Assembly: GCA_032117595.1 (NCBI GenBank)
Contig: JAULYZ010000180.1
Location: 1 to 9,219 of the forward strand
Length of the DNA stretch: 9,219 bases
DNA from: WLJO01 sp032117595
Lineage (GTDB): Bacteria; Actinomycetota; Acidimicrobiia; Acidimicrobiales; Ilumatobacteraceae
Reading direction: 5' to 3'
Shown here: one piece after another, positions 1 to 6,336 of the stretch
Layout of the letters: each line of letters starts with the position of its first letter
Numbering within the stretch: position 1 is the first letter of the stretch
The notes under the pieces: generated by a model
The model's database searches: none
What the model was told of the DNA's origin: nothing
Seen by the model: only the letters and a program-made list of their open reading frames with translations
Position numbers and translations under genes: made by a program

Positions 1-25
1 TTCGAGAACCGGGAACCGGTTCGAA
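1..25. repeat. Interrupted inverted repeat (possible hairpin)
   Basis: AACCGG (7-12) pairs with CCGGTT (16-21) across a GAA loop, and TTCG (1-4) pairs with CGAA (22-25) if two bases (5-6) bulge out. A perfect 10-base palindrome, GAACCGGTTC, lies inside at 13-22. It could be the terminator of a gene to the left or a protein-binding palindrome. No run of T follows it. The window edge prevents judging its full extent. Confidence 0.35.
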
Positions 26-236
26 CATCGTTTGATCGTCGGGCCGACGGTGAGTCGGGTTCCGGAGCGTTCACTCTGGGTTCCCTGTCGAGGACCGCTC
101 TGTTGACCACGGCATTCCAACGCCTCCGGGTGAGTGACCTGTGCGGATGCGGATGCGGGTGGTACGGATGTCACTGAGTCGGCGAAGAACGGCACTTGCG
201 TGACAAACGGCCCTCCGATGGTGCCACCCCCGTGCT

Positions 237-242
237 TATCTT
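237..242 (+). promoter_or_regulatory. Candidate -10 hexamer for leaderless kinase transcript
   Basis: TATCTT fits the TANNNT pattern of actinobacterial -10 elements and ends exactly six bases before the ATG at 249, so transcription would start at or next to the start codon. There is no Shine-Dalgarno sequence before this ATG, which agrees with a leaderless mRNA. No clear -35 is seen at normal spacing. The call is inferred from sequence alone. Confidence 0.4.
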
Positions 243-248
243 CGCTGC

Positions 249-2315
249 ATGCAGCGCGAATCGGGTGACGTCATCAGTCTTGGCTTCGGGACTGCCGAAC
301 TACTGGACGGCATCGGTGCACCGGTCCTCATCACCTCCCCGGACCGCATAGCGCTCTGGGCGAACGAGCCGTTCGCCGATCTCTTCGGGATCGAGGACGG
401 TGCACCGTCGATCATCGGGCAGGACCTGCGGCCTCTTGCGGTACGGGTCAGTGTCCACTATCGAGACCCGCAGGCCTTCCTCGACGGCATCGCTCGGGCC
501 ATCGACGCGCAGGCACCGATGGCGGTGGATGTGCTCGAGCGACGCGACGGTCGCTTTGTGTCCCGCTCGTTCTCGCCGGTCAAGGTGGACGGCGAGGTCG
601 TCGCCTTTGTCTGGCGATACGACGATGTCACCGAGATCCACCGGCGCACCGTGGCACTCGAGCGGTCGAGTTCGGTGCTGCAGGCGATGGTCCGTGCGCA
701 TGGCCCACTCGTCCGGGAATCGTCGAGCCGCGAGGTGTTCTCCGAGTTGCTGGGCGGGCTCATCGACGTGACTGAGTCTGCGTACGGCTTCATCGGCGAG
801 GTGCACAGCGACTCGCAGGGCCCCTTCCTCCGCTCCTGGGCGATCTCCGACATTGCGTGGGACCACGCCACCCGCGAGTTCTTCCATGCGGCGATGCGCG
901 ACCACGGCTTCCTCGAGTTCCGCCGACACGACTCGCTCTACGGTGCGACGCTCCTCACCGGGGAGGTCGTGATCTCGAACGATCCCTCACACGATTCGCG
1001 TGCAGGCGGACTCCCGAGCGGTCACCCGCCGCTCGGCGCGTATCTGGGGCTGCCGATCCTGCGCAACGGCGTGATGATCGGTATGGCCGGGCTCGCAGGT
1101 CGTGTCGGCGGCTACGACTCCGAGATGGTGGAGCGGGTGCAGCCCCTGCTCTCGGCGTGTGGATCGATGATCGAGGCATGCTCGATCGACCGCGAGCGCC
1201 GTGCTGCGGAGACAGCGATGCGCAATGCGCTCGTCGCAGCAGAACACGCGAACGCATCGAAGACGCGCTTGCTCGGTCGTGTGAGCCACGAGTTGCGCAC
1301 CCCGCTGAACGCGGTACTCGGCTTCGCGCAACTCCTCGGCCGGTCGGTCGACGATGAGCGTGCAGCGCGCTGGGTTGCCCAGATCGAACAGGCCGGCCAT
1401 CACGTGCTCGGTCAGGTGGAGGATCTCCTCGACCTCGCCGCTGCCGAGACCGGGAGCCTCGGCGTCGACGTCGGGCCGATCGAGGTGGACGCACTCGTCG
1501 GATCCGTGCTCGACCTGGTGTCGCCAATCGCCGTCGAGCAGCGCGTGGTGATGTCGCACGAGCGCAGCGGTCTGTGGGTGGAGGGCGATGTGGACCGCCT
1601 GCGTGTGGTGCTGCTCAACCTGGTGTCGAACGCCATCAAGTACAACCGGCCGGGTGGCACGGTGCACGTGTCGGCCAGCGCTGCGGGGGGTCGTGTGCAC
1701 CTCAGCGTGAGCGACGACGGCCCGGGCATTCCGGAGCACCAGATGGAGGAAGCATTCGCCCTGTTCGAACGGCTCGATGCAGCCGGCCGGGGAGTGCCGG
1801 GAGCGGGCTTGGGCCTCGCCATCGCCCGCGAATTCACCCGGGCGATGCGCGGTGAACTCCGCGGCCGTGTCCGCGAGTCCGGGGGAGTCGAGATGATCGT
1901 GTCGCTCGCGCAGAGCGAACGGGGAGGTACTGCCGTGGTCGATGAGCCGCTCCGCCCGTGGGTGCTCTACGTGGAGGACAACGCGATGAATGCCGAGCTC
2001 GTCACGGACTTCCTCACCTCCTTCGAGGAGGTCCCGGTGGAGGTTGCGCCCACCTTGGCCGATGCCCGTCGGATCCTCGCAGCGCGAGCCCCGTCCCTCG
2101 TCCTGCTCGACCTCAACCTGCCTGATGGCTTCGGTGGCGACCTCGCCGCCGAACTGCTCCAGCGGTCACCGGACATCCCGGTGGTGCTCGTCACCGCCGA
2201 CCTGTTCGCCGCCCAGGACCTCGAGGCCACCATGCCGGCCCTCGCGGGCACCCTCGTCAAGCCGTTACGCCTCGACGACCTCAGCAGTGTGGTGAAGGCT
2301 CACGTGCAGCCCTGA
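249..2315 (+). CDS. Hybrid sensor histidine kinase (PAS-GAF-HisKA-HATPase-REC)
   Basis: This 688-residue protein senses a signal, autophosphorylates on His and passes the phosphate to its own receiver domain. Residues about 15-130 form a PAS-like domain. Residues about 160-312 match the GAF_2 type, with the typical YGFIGEV, LEFR and GGLPSGHPPLGAYLGLPI stretches. A helical linker leads to the H-box SHELRTPLN (His347). The ATPase domain shows the N-box NLVSNAIKYN (457-466), DDGPGIP (489-495), FALFER (503-508) and GAGLGLAIA (518-526). The C-terminal receiver has Glu576/Asp577, phospho-acceptor Asp621, Thr649 and Lys671. No transmembrane segment or signal peptide is visible, so the kinase is probably cytosolic. 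There is no HPt domain, and no separate output regulator lies nearby, so its partner must be elsewhere. The ATG at 249 is chosen because it is the first in-frame start and sits six bases after a -10-like hexamer. The stimulus is unknown. Confidence 0.95.
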   Translation: MQRESGDVISLGFGTAELLDGIGAPVLITSPDRIALWANEPFADLFGIEDGAPSIIGQDLRPLAVRVSVHYRDPQAFLDGIARAIDAQAPMAVDVLERRDGRFVSRSFSPVKVDGEVVAFVWRYDDVTEIHRRTVALERSSSVLQAMVRAHGPLVRESSSREVFSELLGGLIDVTESAYGFIGEVHSDSQGPFLRSWAISDIAWDHATREFFHAAMRDHGFLEFRRHDSLYGATLLTGEVVISNDPSHDSRAGGLPSGHPPLGAYLGLPILRNGVMIGMAGLAGRVGGYDSEMVERVQPLLSACGSMIEACSIDRERRAAETAMRNALVAAEHANASKTRLLGRVSHELRTPLNAVLGFAQLLGRSVDDERAARWVAQIEQAGHHVLGQVEDLLDLAAAETGSLGVDVGPIEVDALVGSVLDLVSPIAVEQRVVMSHERSGLWVEGDVDRLRVVLLNLVSNAIKYNRPGGTVHVSASAAGGRVHLSVSDDGPGIPEHQMEEAFALFERLDAAGRGVPGAGLGLAIAREFTRAMRGELRGRVRESGGVEMIVSLAQSERGGTAVVDEPLRPWVLYVEDNAMNAELVTDFLTSFEEVPVEVAPTLADARRILAARAPSLVLLDLNLPDGFGGDLAAELLQRSPDIPVVLVTADLFAAQDLEATMPALAGTLVKPLRLDDLSSVVKAHVQP

Positions 2316-2317
2316 GC

Positions 2318-2333
2318 CCGACTGCACCGTCGG
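2318..2333. terminator. Small hairpin between convergent genes
   Basis: CCGAC (2318-2322) and GTCGG (2329-2333) form a perfect five-base stem with a six-base loop, three bases after the kinase stop. A pyrimidine-rich stretch (2334-2344, TCTCGTCTCTT) follows. It is placed correctly to end the kinase transcript before the convergent ligase gene, but the stem is short and there is no pure T run. Confidence 0.35.
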
Positions 2334-2356
2334 TCTCGTCTCTTGCCGCTGTCTGG

Positions 2357-3718
2357 CTACTCGAGCCCGAGCAGCGCCGGGAGCGCAGTGCGGCGCAGTT
2401 TGCCGGTGGCGGTGTGGGGCAGTTCGTCCACCATGAAGTACTGCTTGGGCCGCTTGTGCGGAGCGAGGTGTGCGCGTGCGTGGGCGTCGAGCGACGACGG
2501 GGTTGCGGTGCCGATGACGGCTGCACAGACACGTTGTCCCCAGTGCTCGTCGTCCACCCCGAACACGGCGACACTCGCCACACCGTCGGCGCGCGCCAGC
2601 ACGCTCTCGATCTCGGCCGGGTACACGTTGACGCCCCCGGTGATGATGAGATCGTCGCGCCGCCCGTCGAGGTAGAGGTAGCCGTCGTCATCGATCCGAC
2701 CGAGGTCGCGGACGGTGAACGCCCCGAATGACTCGGGTCGCGCCGGCGGCCTCCACGCCAGCGCCGTGCGTTCAGGGTCGCGCCAGTACTCCCAGCGCGC
2801 CCAGTTCGGCACGTCGCACCAGATCGTGCCGTCGTCGTCGACGCTGAGGAATCGACCGCGCCGTGCCCGCCCGACGGTGCCGGGTCGTTCGAGCCACTCG
2901 GTGGCGGGGCAGGCCGTGAACTGCCCCTCGGTCGAGCCGTAGAACTCCCAGAGTCGCTCGGCGCCGAAGGCATCGATGGCACGTCGCTTGAGCGTCTCGG
3001 GGCACGCGGCACCCGCATGTGCAACGAGGCGGAAGTTGCCCAGGTGGGGGAGCGACTGCTCGCCGAGTGCGAAGAGTCGCTGGAGGTGCGAGGGCACCAT
3101 GAAGGTGGTGTTGGGCGCGAGTTCGGCAATGGTGCGCGCCACGACTGCCGCATCGAAGGGCCCCGGGAGGATCACGGTGCCGCCGACAGCGAGCGTCGCT
3201 GCCGAGAAGCGGATCGACACCGAGTGATAGAGCGGTGAACAGACGAGGTGGAGATCGTCAGCGGTGAACTGCCAGAGGTCGATCTCCTCGTCGAGGAGTG
3301 CGGCCGCATCGCTCTCGTCGAGTACACCGCTCCACACGCCCTTGGCGCGCCCCGTGGTACCCGACGTGTAATGCATCGGTCGGGCGAGTGGCCACAGTGC
3401 GATCTCGACAGGTGTTGAGTCGACGAGTTCGGCGAGGAGCACGTCGTCCACGACGAGTGCCGGGTCTGCGTCGTCGAGCAACGCAGCGCGCTCGGCCGGC
3501 AGCAGTGCTGCGTGGGTCAGCACAGGGACGATTCCCGAGCGCAACGATCCGAGGATCGCGCACAGCATGTCGGCACCGCTCGAGCACACGAGTGCCACTC
3601 GGTCCCCGGTGCGCAGTCCACGACGTGCGAGTCCGCCGGCCACACGTCGCGCCCGGTCGTCGGCATCGGCGCTCGTGAGGATCTCGGTCACCTCGGCAGT
3701 GTGGCGGGTTCGGAGCAT
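2357..3718 (-). CDS. Acyl-CoA synthetase / AMP-dependent ligase (class I adenylate-forming)
   Basis: The 453-residue enzyme should activate a carboxylic acid with ATP to an acyl-adenylate and then load it on CoA. The order of family motifs is complete: P-loop YTSGTTGRAKG (117-127), YGSTE (260-264), VRDLG with the ribose-binding Asp338, the hinge region DGRRDDLIITGG (351-362) followed by VNVYPAEIE, and the C-terminal TATGK with the catalytic Lys440. It resembles fatty-acyl or 4-coumarate:CoA ligases, but the substrate cannot be read from sequence. At 453 residues it is shorter than the usual 500-560. The N-terminal part before the P-loop is compact, and an in-frame stop shortly upstream of the ATG rules out a longer start. 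A weak GAGG lies about ten bases before the ATG. It is divergent from the phospholipase A2 gene across a 92-base gap with operator-like repeats, and convergent with the kinase. Confidence 0.9.
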   Translation of the reverse strand: MLRTRHTAEVTEILTSADADDRARRVAGGLARRGLRTGDRVALVCSSGADMLCAILGSLRSGIVPVLTHAALLPAERAALLDDADPALVVDDVLLAELVDSTPVEIALWPLARPMHYTSGTTGRAKGVWSGVLDESDAAALLDEEIDLWQFTADDLHLVCSPLYHSVSIRFSAATLAVGGTVILPGPFDAAVVARTIAELAPNTTFMVPSHLQRLFALGEQSLPHLGNFRLVAHAGAACPETLKRRAIDAFGAERLWEFYGSTEGQFTACPATEWLERPGTVGRARRGRFLSVDDDGTIWCDVPNWARWEYWRDPERTALAWRPPARPESFGAFTVRDLGRIDDDGYLYLDGRRDDLIITGGVNVYPAEIESVLARADGVASVAVFGVDDEHWGQRVCAAVIGTATPSSLDAHARAHLAPHKRPKQYFMVDELPHTATGKLRRTALPALLGLE

Positions 3719-3746
3719 CCATCGCCAGCCTCATTGCGAGGTCTGC

Positions 3747-3777
3747 GCCCGACGGTGACCGTTACGGTGCGTCGGGC
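3747..3777. promoter_or_regulatory. Nested inverted repeats, candidate operator in a divergent promoter region
   Basis: Two perfect eight-base arms, GCCCGACG (3747-3754) and CGTCGGGC (3770-3777), enclose a run of alternating half-sites: ACGGT (3752-3756), ACCGT (3758-3762) and ACGGT (3764-3768), each separated by one base. This gives two overlapping 11-base palindromes with centres six bases apart, inside a longer palindrome. It lies in the 92-base gap between the divergent acyl-CoA ligase and phospholipase A2 genes, where an operator controlling both would sit. A TANNNT hexamer, TACGGT (3763-3768), overlaps it on the plus strand. The cognate regulator is not in the window. An RNA hairpin is the alternative reading. 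Confidence 0.55.
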
Positions 3778-3795
3778 TTCCCGCGCGAGACCAAC

Positions 3796-3802
3796 AGGGG
3801 GG
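3796..3802 (+). promoter_or_regulatory. Ribosome binding site of the phospholipase gene
   Basis: AGGGGGG ends eight bases before the GTG at 3811. This spacing favours 3811 over the GTG at 3802, which overlaps the site itself. Confidence 0.5.
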
Positions 3803-3810
3803 TGCTCATC

Positions 3811-4323
3811 GTGGAGGGTCCACGTGGGCGGTGCAGGGGGTTGGGCAACCGGGTCGGGTCGGCGTTGATCGTGCTCGCATCGGTGGTGCCCATCGGGATA
3901 CCGACGAGGGACGGTGCGGTTGCGATCTACTTCCGGAGCACCGCTGAGTTCCTCGTGCTCAAGCGATTGCGCTCGGGCGGGTACGACTGGAGCGACGATG
4001 GTTGTTCGGTGCCGACACGGCTCCAGATGTCGGTGCGCGCAATGCGGTACGCGGCCTACGTGTTCGTCGACGAGTGCCGCCACCACGACTTCGCCTACCG
4101 AAACTTCGGCGGACGCCTCGGCCTCGACCGCTCCGATGCCCACCGGGCTGTTGTCGACCGCCACTTCTACGAGCAGATGAAGCGACGTTGTCGCCGTCTG
4201 GGGCGCGGCCGCATCCAACGAACCGTGTGCAGGGTCAATGCAGGCGTGTTCTACGCGGCCGTGCGCGCGTTCGGCTCGTTCGAACGGCCGTCGACGCGTT
4301 CGGGGATCAGAGGCGCTCGATGA
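3811..4323 (+). CDS. Secreted prokaryotic phospholipase A2
   Basis: This protein of about 170 residues should hydrolyse the sn-2 ester of phospholipids, releasing a fatty acid and lysophospholipid outside the cytoplasmic membrane. Compared from memory with Streptomyces violaceoruber PLA2, the active-site motif CxxHDFxYRN is present at 89-98, giving catalytic His92 and Ca-binding Asp93. The YDWSDDGC block (58-65) supplies the other Ca ligand, Asp63. VVDRHFYEQMKRRC (114-127) supplies the second catalytic residue Asp116. The C-terminal FYAAVRAFG (147-155) matches the family's YYQAVKIFG end. Cys65/Cys89 and Cys127/Cys140 correspond to the two known disulfides. The basic start and hydrophobic stretch at about 15-30 look like a signal peptide. 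It has modest insertions between Cys65 and Cys89 and between His92 and Asp116, and a short Arg-rich C-terminal tail. The GTG at 3811 is preferred over the GTG at 3802 from ribosome-site spacing. Its last 17 bases overlap the end of the convergent thiolase gene. Confidence 0.87.
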   Translation: MEGPRGRCRGLGNRVGSALIVLASVVPIGIPTRDGAVAIYFRSTAEFLVLKRLRSGGYDWSDDGCSVPTRLQMSVRAMRYAAYVFVDECRHHDFAYRNFGGRLGLDRSDAHRAVVDRHFYEQMKRRCRRLGRGRIQRTVCRVNAGVFYAAVRAFGSFERPSTRSGIRGAR

Positions 4324-5488
4324 TGGTGCCGGTTCCGAGACCGCCACCGCAGCACATCGAGATGAGGCCGTAGCGGCCGTTGGTGCGCTCCAGCTCGTAC
4401 AGCGCCTTGGTCATGAGGAACGCACCGGTTCCACCCAGAGGGTGACCGAGTGCGATGGCGCCACCGTTCGGGTTGGTGCGCTCGGGGTCGGCACCCACGG
4501 CCTTCTGCCAGGCCAGCACCACCGAGGCGAACGCCTCGTTGATCTCGAAGGTGTCGATGTCGCCGATCTTCATGTTGTTGCGGGCGAGGAGCCGCTCGGT
4601 GGCGTCGATGGGGCCGGTCAGCATGAGCACCGGGTCAACGCCCACGAGGCAGGTGTCGACGACCCGTGCACGGGGACGCAGGCCCAGCTTGGCCGCCTTC
4701 TCCTCGGTCATCATCAGCACGGCCGCTGCGCCGTCGCTGATCTGCGAGGAGTTGCCCGCCGTGTGCACCGCAGGGTTGCGGTCGAGTACGGCCTTCAGGC
4801 TTGCGAGCTTCTCGAGCGAGGTCTCACGGATGCCTTCATCGCGCTTTACGCGGTGGGTGGTGCCCGTGGGCTTTCCCTCCTCGTCGACATCGGGCGCGTC
4901 GAGCTCGATGTACTGCCCGTCGAACCGTCCCTCGGCCCACGCCCGAGCGGCACGCTGCTGCGACGAGAGACCGAAGGCGTCGGTGTCCTCGCGCGAGATG
5001 TTCCACTTCTCCGCGATGCGCTCGGCTCCCTCGAACTGCGAGGTGAACTCGTACTGGGCGAAGTAGCCCTTCGGAACCGGCACGCCGAGCCCGAGCTTCT
5101 TGGACGAGTTGATGCCGATCGGGATGCGGCTCATGATCTCCACACCGCATGCCATGGAAACGTCGACGACGCCCGAGCCCACGAGCGACGTGGCGAGGTT
5201 GGTGGCCTGCTGGCTCGACCCGCACTGGGTGTCCACGGTGGTGGCGGCCGAGCTCATCGGCAGGCCCGCCGAGAGCCATGCGGTGCGTGTGATGTTGAAC
5301 GACTGCTCGCCAACTTGGCTCACGCATCCGCCCACGACCTGCTCGATGAGGGCGGGGTCGATGCCGGTGCGGTCGACGAGCGCCTTCTGTACTGCGCCGA
5401 GCGCCTCGGCCGGGTGCAGGGTGGAGAGCCCGCCGCCACGGCGGCCAATCGGGGTACGGACGGCGTCGACGATCACAACGTTGGACAT
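4307..5488 (-). CDS. Thiolase family acetyl-CoA C-acetyltransferase / 3-ketoacyl-CoA thiolase
   Basis: The 393-residue enzyme cleaves 3-ketoacyl-CoA with CoA or, in reverse, condenses acyl-CoA units. It has the standard thiolase length and all active-site parts: nucleophile Cys89 in DTQCGSS, an NEAF motif (FEINEAFASV), His349 in GGAIALGHPLGGTGA, and the second catalytic Cys379 in MCCGGGLGTG. The start at 5488 gives the usual N-terminus MSNVVIVDAVRTPIG. The frame stays open for 78 further codons upstream, but those run into the divergent NudC gene and look unlike thiolase. Degradative and biosynthetic thiolases cannot be told apart here; no hydratase or hydroxyacyl-CoA dehydrogenase partner is adjacent. 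It is convergent with, and overlaps, the phospholipase A2 gene. Confidence 0.95.
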   Translation of the reverse strand: MSNVVIVDAVRTPIGRRGGGLSTLHPAEALGAVQKALVDRTGIDPALIEQVVGGCVSQVGEQSFNITRTAWLSAGLPMSSAATTVDTQCGSSQQATNLATSLVGSGVVDVSMACGVEIMSRIPIGINSSKKLGLGVPVPKGYFAQYEFTSQFEGAERIAEKWNISREDTDAFGLSSQQRAARAWAEGRFDGQYIELDAPDVDEEGKPTGTTHRVKRDEGIRETSLEKLASLKAVLDRNPAVHTAGNSSQISDGAAAVLMMTEEKAAKLGLRPRARVVDTCLVGVDPVLMLTGPIDATERLLARNNMKIGDIDTFEINEAFASVVLAWQKAVGADPERTNPNGGAIALGHPLGGTGAFLMTKALYELERTNGRYGLISMCCGGGLGTGTIIERL

Positions 5489-5495
5489 GGCGGCG

Positions 5496-5501
5496 AGTGT
5501 A
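5496..5501 (-). promoter_or_regulatory. Candidate -10 hexamer for leaderless thiolase transcript
   Basis: On the minus strand TACACT lies seven bases before the ATG at 5488, fitting TANNNT with transcription starting at or beside the start codon. No Shine-Dalgarno sequence is present. It overlaps a small inverted repeat (GGCGA 5492-5496, TCGCC 5504-5508) in the 42-base divergent gap shared with NudC. Confidence 0.4.
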
Positions 5502-5530
5502 GGTCGCCATCTGTGACATGCTCGCAGCCG

Positions 5531-6319
5531 ATGGGCGAGTTGCTGATGTACGGAAAGTTCGTTCCCCTCGTGGAGGTTCCCGCCGGCGCGGGCCGAGGTC
5601 GGTACTTTCACGTCGTAGGGTCCGCGATCTGGGAGGCCGACGAACCGGCGCACCCGTCGTGGCGCCTGCACTTCCTCGGGATGATGGGTGACACCCCGTG
5701 CTGGGCGGTCGACGTGCCGCACGGTGAGGACCCTGCCGACGGCGCCTCACTCGACCTGTTCAGTTACTTCGGTCGTGCCCCCGAACTCGATTGGCTCGTT
5801 GCGGGTCGGGCGGTACAGCTCGTCGACTGGGCCCGTTCGCACCGCTTCTGCGGCCGGTGCGGTTCGGCCACCGAGGTGGCGCCCGGCGAACGGGCGATGC
5901 GCTGCCCATCGTGCAAGCTGCTCGCGTTCCCGCGCCTCGCTCCGGCGATCATCACCCTGGTGACGCGCGGCGACGAGGCGCTCCTCGCGCGAGGCGTGCA
6001 GTTCCGTGCGCCGCTCTACTCGACCCTCGCCGGGTTCGTGGAGGCCGGTGAGTCGCTCGAGGACGCCGTGCACCGAGAGGTCCTCGAGGAGGTGGGCGTG
6101 CACATCAAGAACGTCCGCTACTGGGGCAGTCAGCCGTGGCCGTTCCCGCACTCGCTGATGCTCGGGTTCCATGCCGAGTGGACGAGCGGCGACATCGAGA
6201 TCGACCCGAAAGAGATCGTCGATGCACAGTGGTTCCACCGCAACTCGTTGCCCAACATCCCGCCGCGCATCTCGATCGCACGCAAGCTCATCGATGCGTG
6301 GCTCGCCGGCGAGGTCTGA
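5531..6319 (+). CDS. nudC: NADH pyrophosphatase (NudC-type Nudix hydrolase)
   Basis: The 262-residue enzyme should hydrolyse NADH to NMNH and AMP; the family also removes NAD caps from RNA 5' ends. It has an N-terminal NudC-like domain, then a zinc ribbon with CGRCG (Cys107, Cys110) and CPSC (Cys125, Cys128). The Nudix box runs from Gly168 to Val190 and fits GX5EX7REUXEEXGU fully, with Glu174, Arg182, Glu183, Glu186 and Glu187. The SQPWPFPHS motif (200-208) downstream of the box is the signature that separates NADH pyrophosphatases from other Nudix enzymes. The ATG at 5531 is chosen because the protein begins in a family-like way there; an in-frame GTG at 5513 is a possible alternative. The same frame is open far upstream, but that part is antisense to the thiolase and is not coding. 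No clear ribosome site is seen. Confidence 0.95.
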   Translation: MGELLMYGKFVPLVEVPAGAGRGRYFHVVGSAIWEADEPAHPSWRLHFLGMMGDTPCWAVDVPHGEDPADGASLDLFSYFGRAPELDWLVAGRAVQLVDWARSHRFCGRCGSATEVAPGERAMRCPSCKLLAFPRLAPAIITLVTRGDEALLARGVQFRAPLYSTLAGFVEAGESLEDAVHREVLEEVGVHIKNVRYWGSQPWPFPHSLMLGFHAEWTSGDIEIDPKEIVDAQWFHRNSLPNIPPRISIARKLIDAWLAGEV

Positions 6320-6336
6320 CCGGGGCGTAATCCCGG
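6320..6336. terminator. Hairpin filling a 17-base convergent gap
   Basis: CCGGG (6320-6324) pairs with CCCGG (6332-6336), and a G-U pair (6325/6331) can extend the stem on the plus strand. The hairpin occupies exactly the gap between the NudC stop and the stop of the convergent CrtC/AttH-like gene. It may end transcription from both sides. There is no T run, so any termination would be of the U-poor kind. Confidence 0.4.

Larger units (their letters stand above)
1..248. other. Non-coding leader upstream of the histidine kinase gene
   Basis: I see no convincing gene in this stretch. Short open frames here lack a ribosome site and recognisable protein sequence. It holds a small inverted repeat at its left edge (1-25), a short GCGGAT direct repeat (143-158, two full units and a partial one) and a -10-like hexamer just before the kinase start. 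The gene to the left lies outside the window, so its orientation is unknown. Confidence 0.6.

Noticed and set aside
16..30. GGTTCGAA resembling a tRNA T-loop
   Set aside because: The flanking bases do not form a T-stem, and no acceptor stem, anticodon arm or CCA end can be drawn.
103..108. TTGACC as a -35 element
   Set aside because: No -10-like hexamer lies at 16-18 bases downstream, and the kinase start is about 140 bases away.
143..158. GCGGAT direct repeats as an iteron or operator
   Set aside because: Only two full units and a partial one occur, with no other origin or promoter features, so this is likely chance in GC-rich DNA.
2281..3153. 290-residue minus-strand open frame within the ligase region
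   Set aside because: It is an alternative frame of the acyl-CoA ligase, rich in Ser/Pro/Arg, with no motifs, and it runs into the kinase gene.
3688..4347. 219-residue minus-strand open frame opposite the phospholipase
   Set aside because: It has no family features, whereas the plus strand carries a complete PLA2 motif set with a ribosome site. It would also overlap both the ligase start and the thiolase end.
4238..5530. Very long plus-strand open frame running through into NudC, which would make a 693-residue protein
   Set aside because: This part is antisense to a thiolase with all catalytic motifs, and its translation is low-complexity and unlike any NudC N-terminus. NudC starts near 5531.
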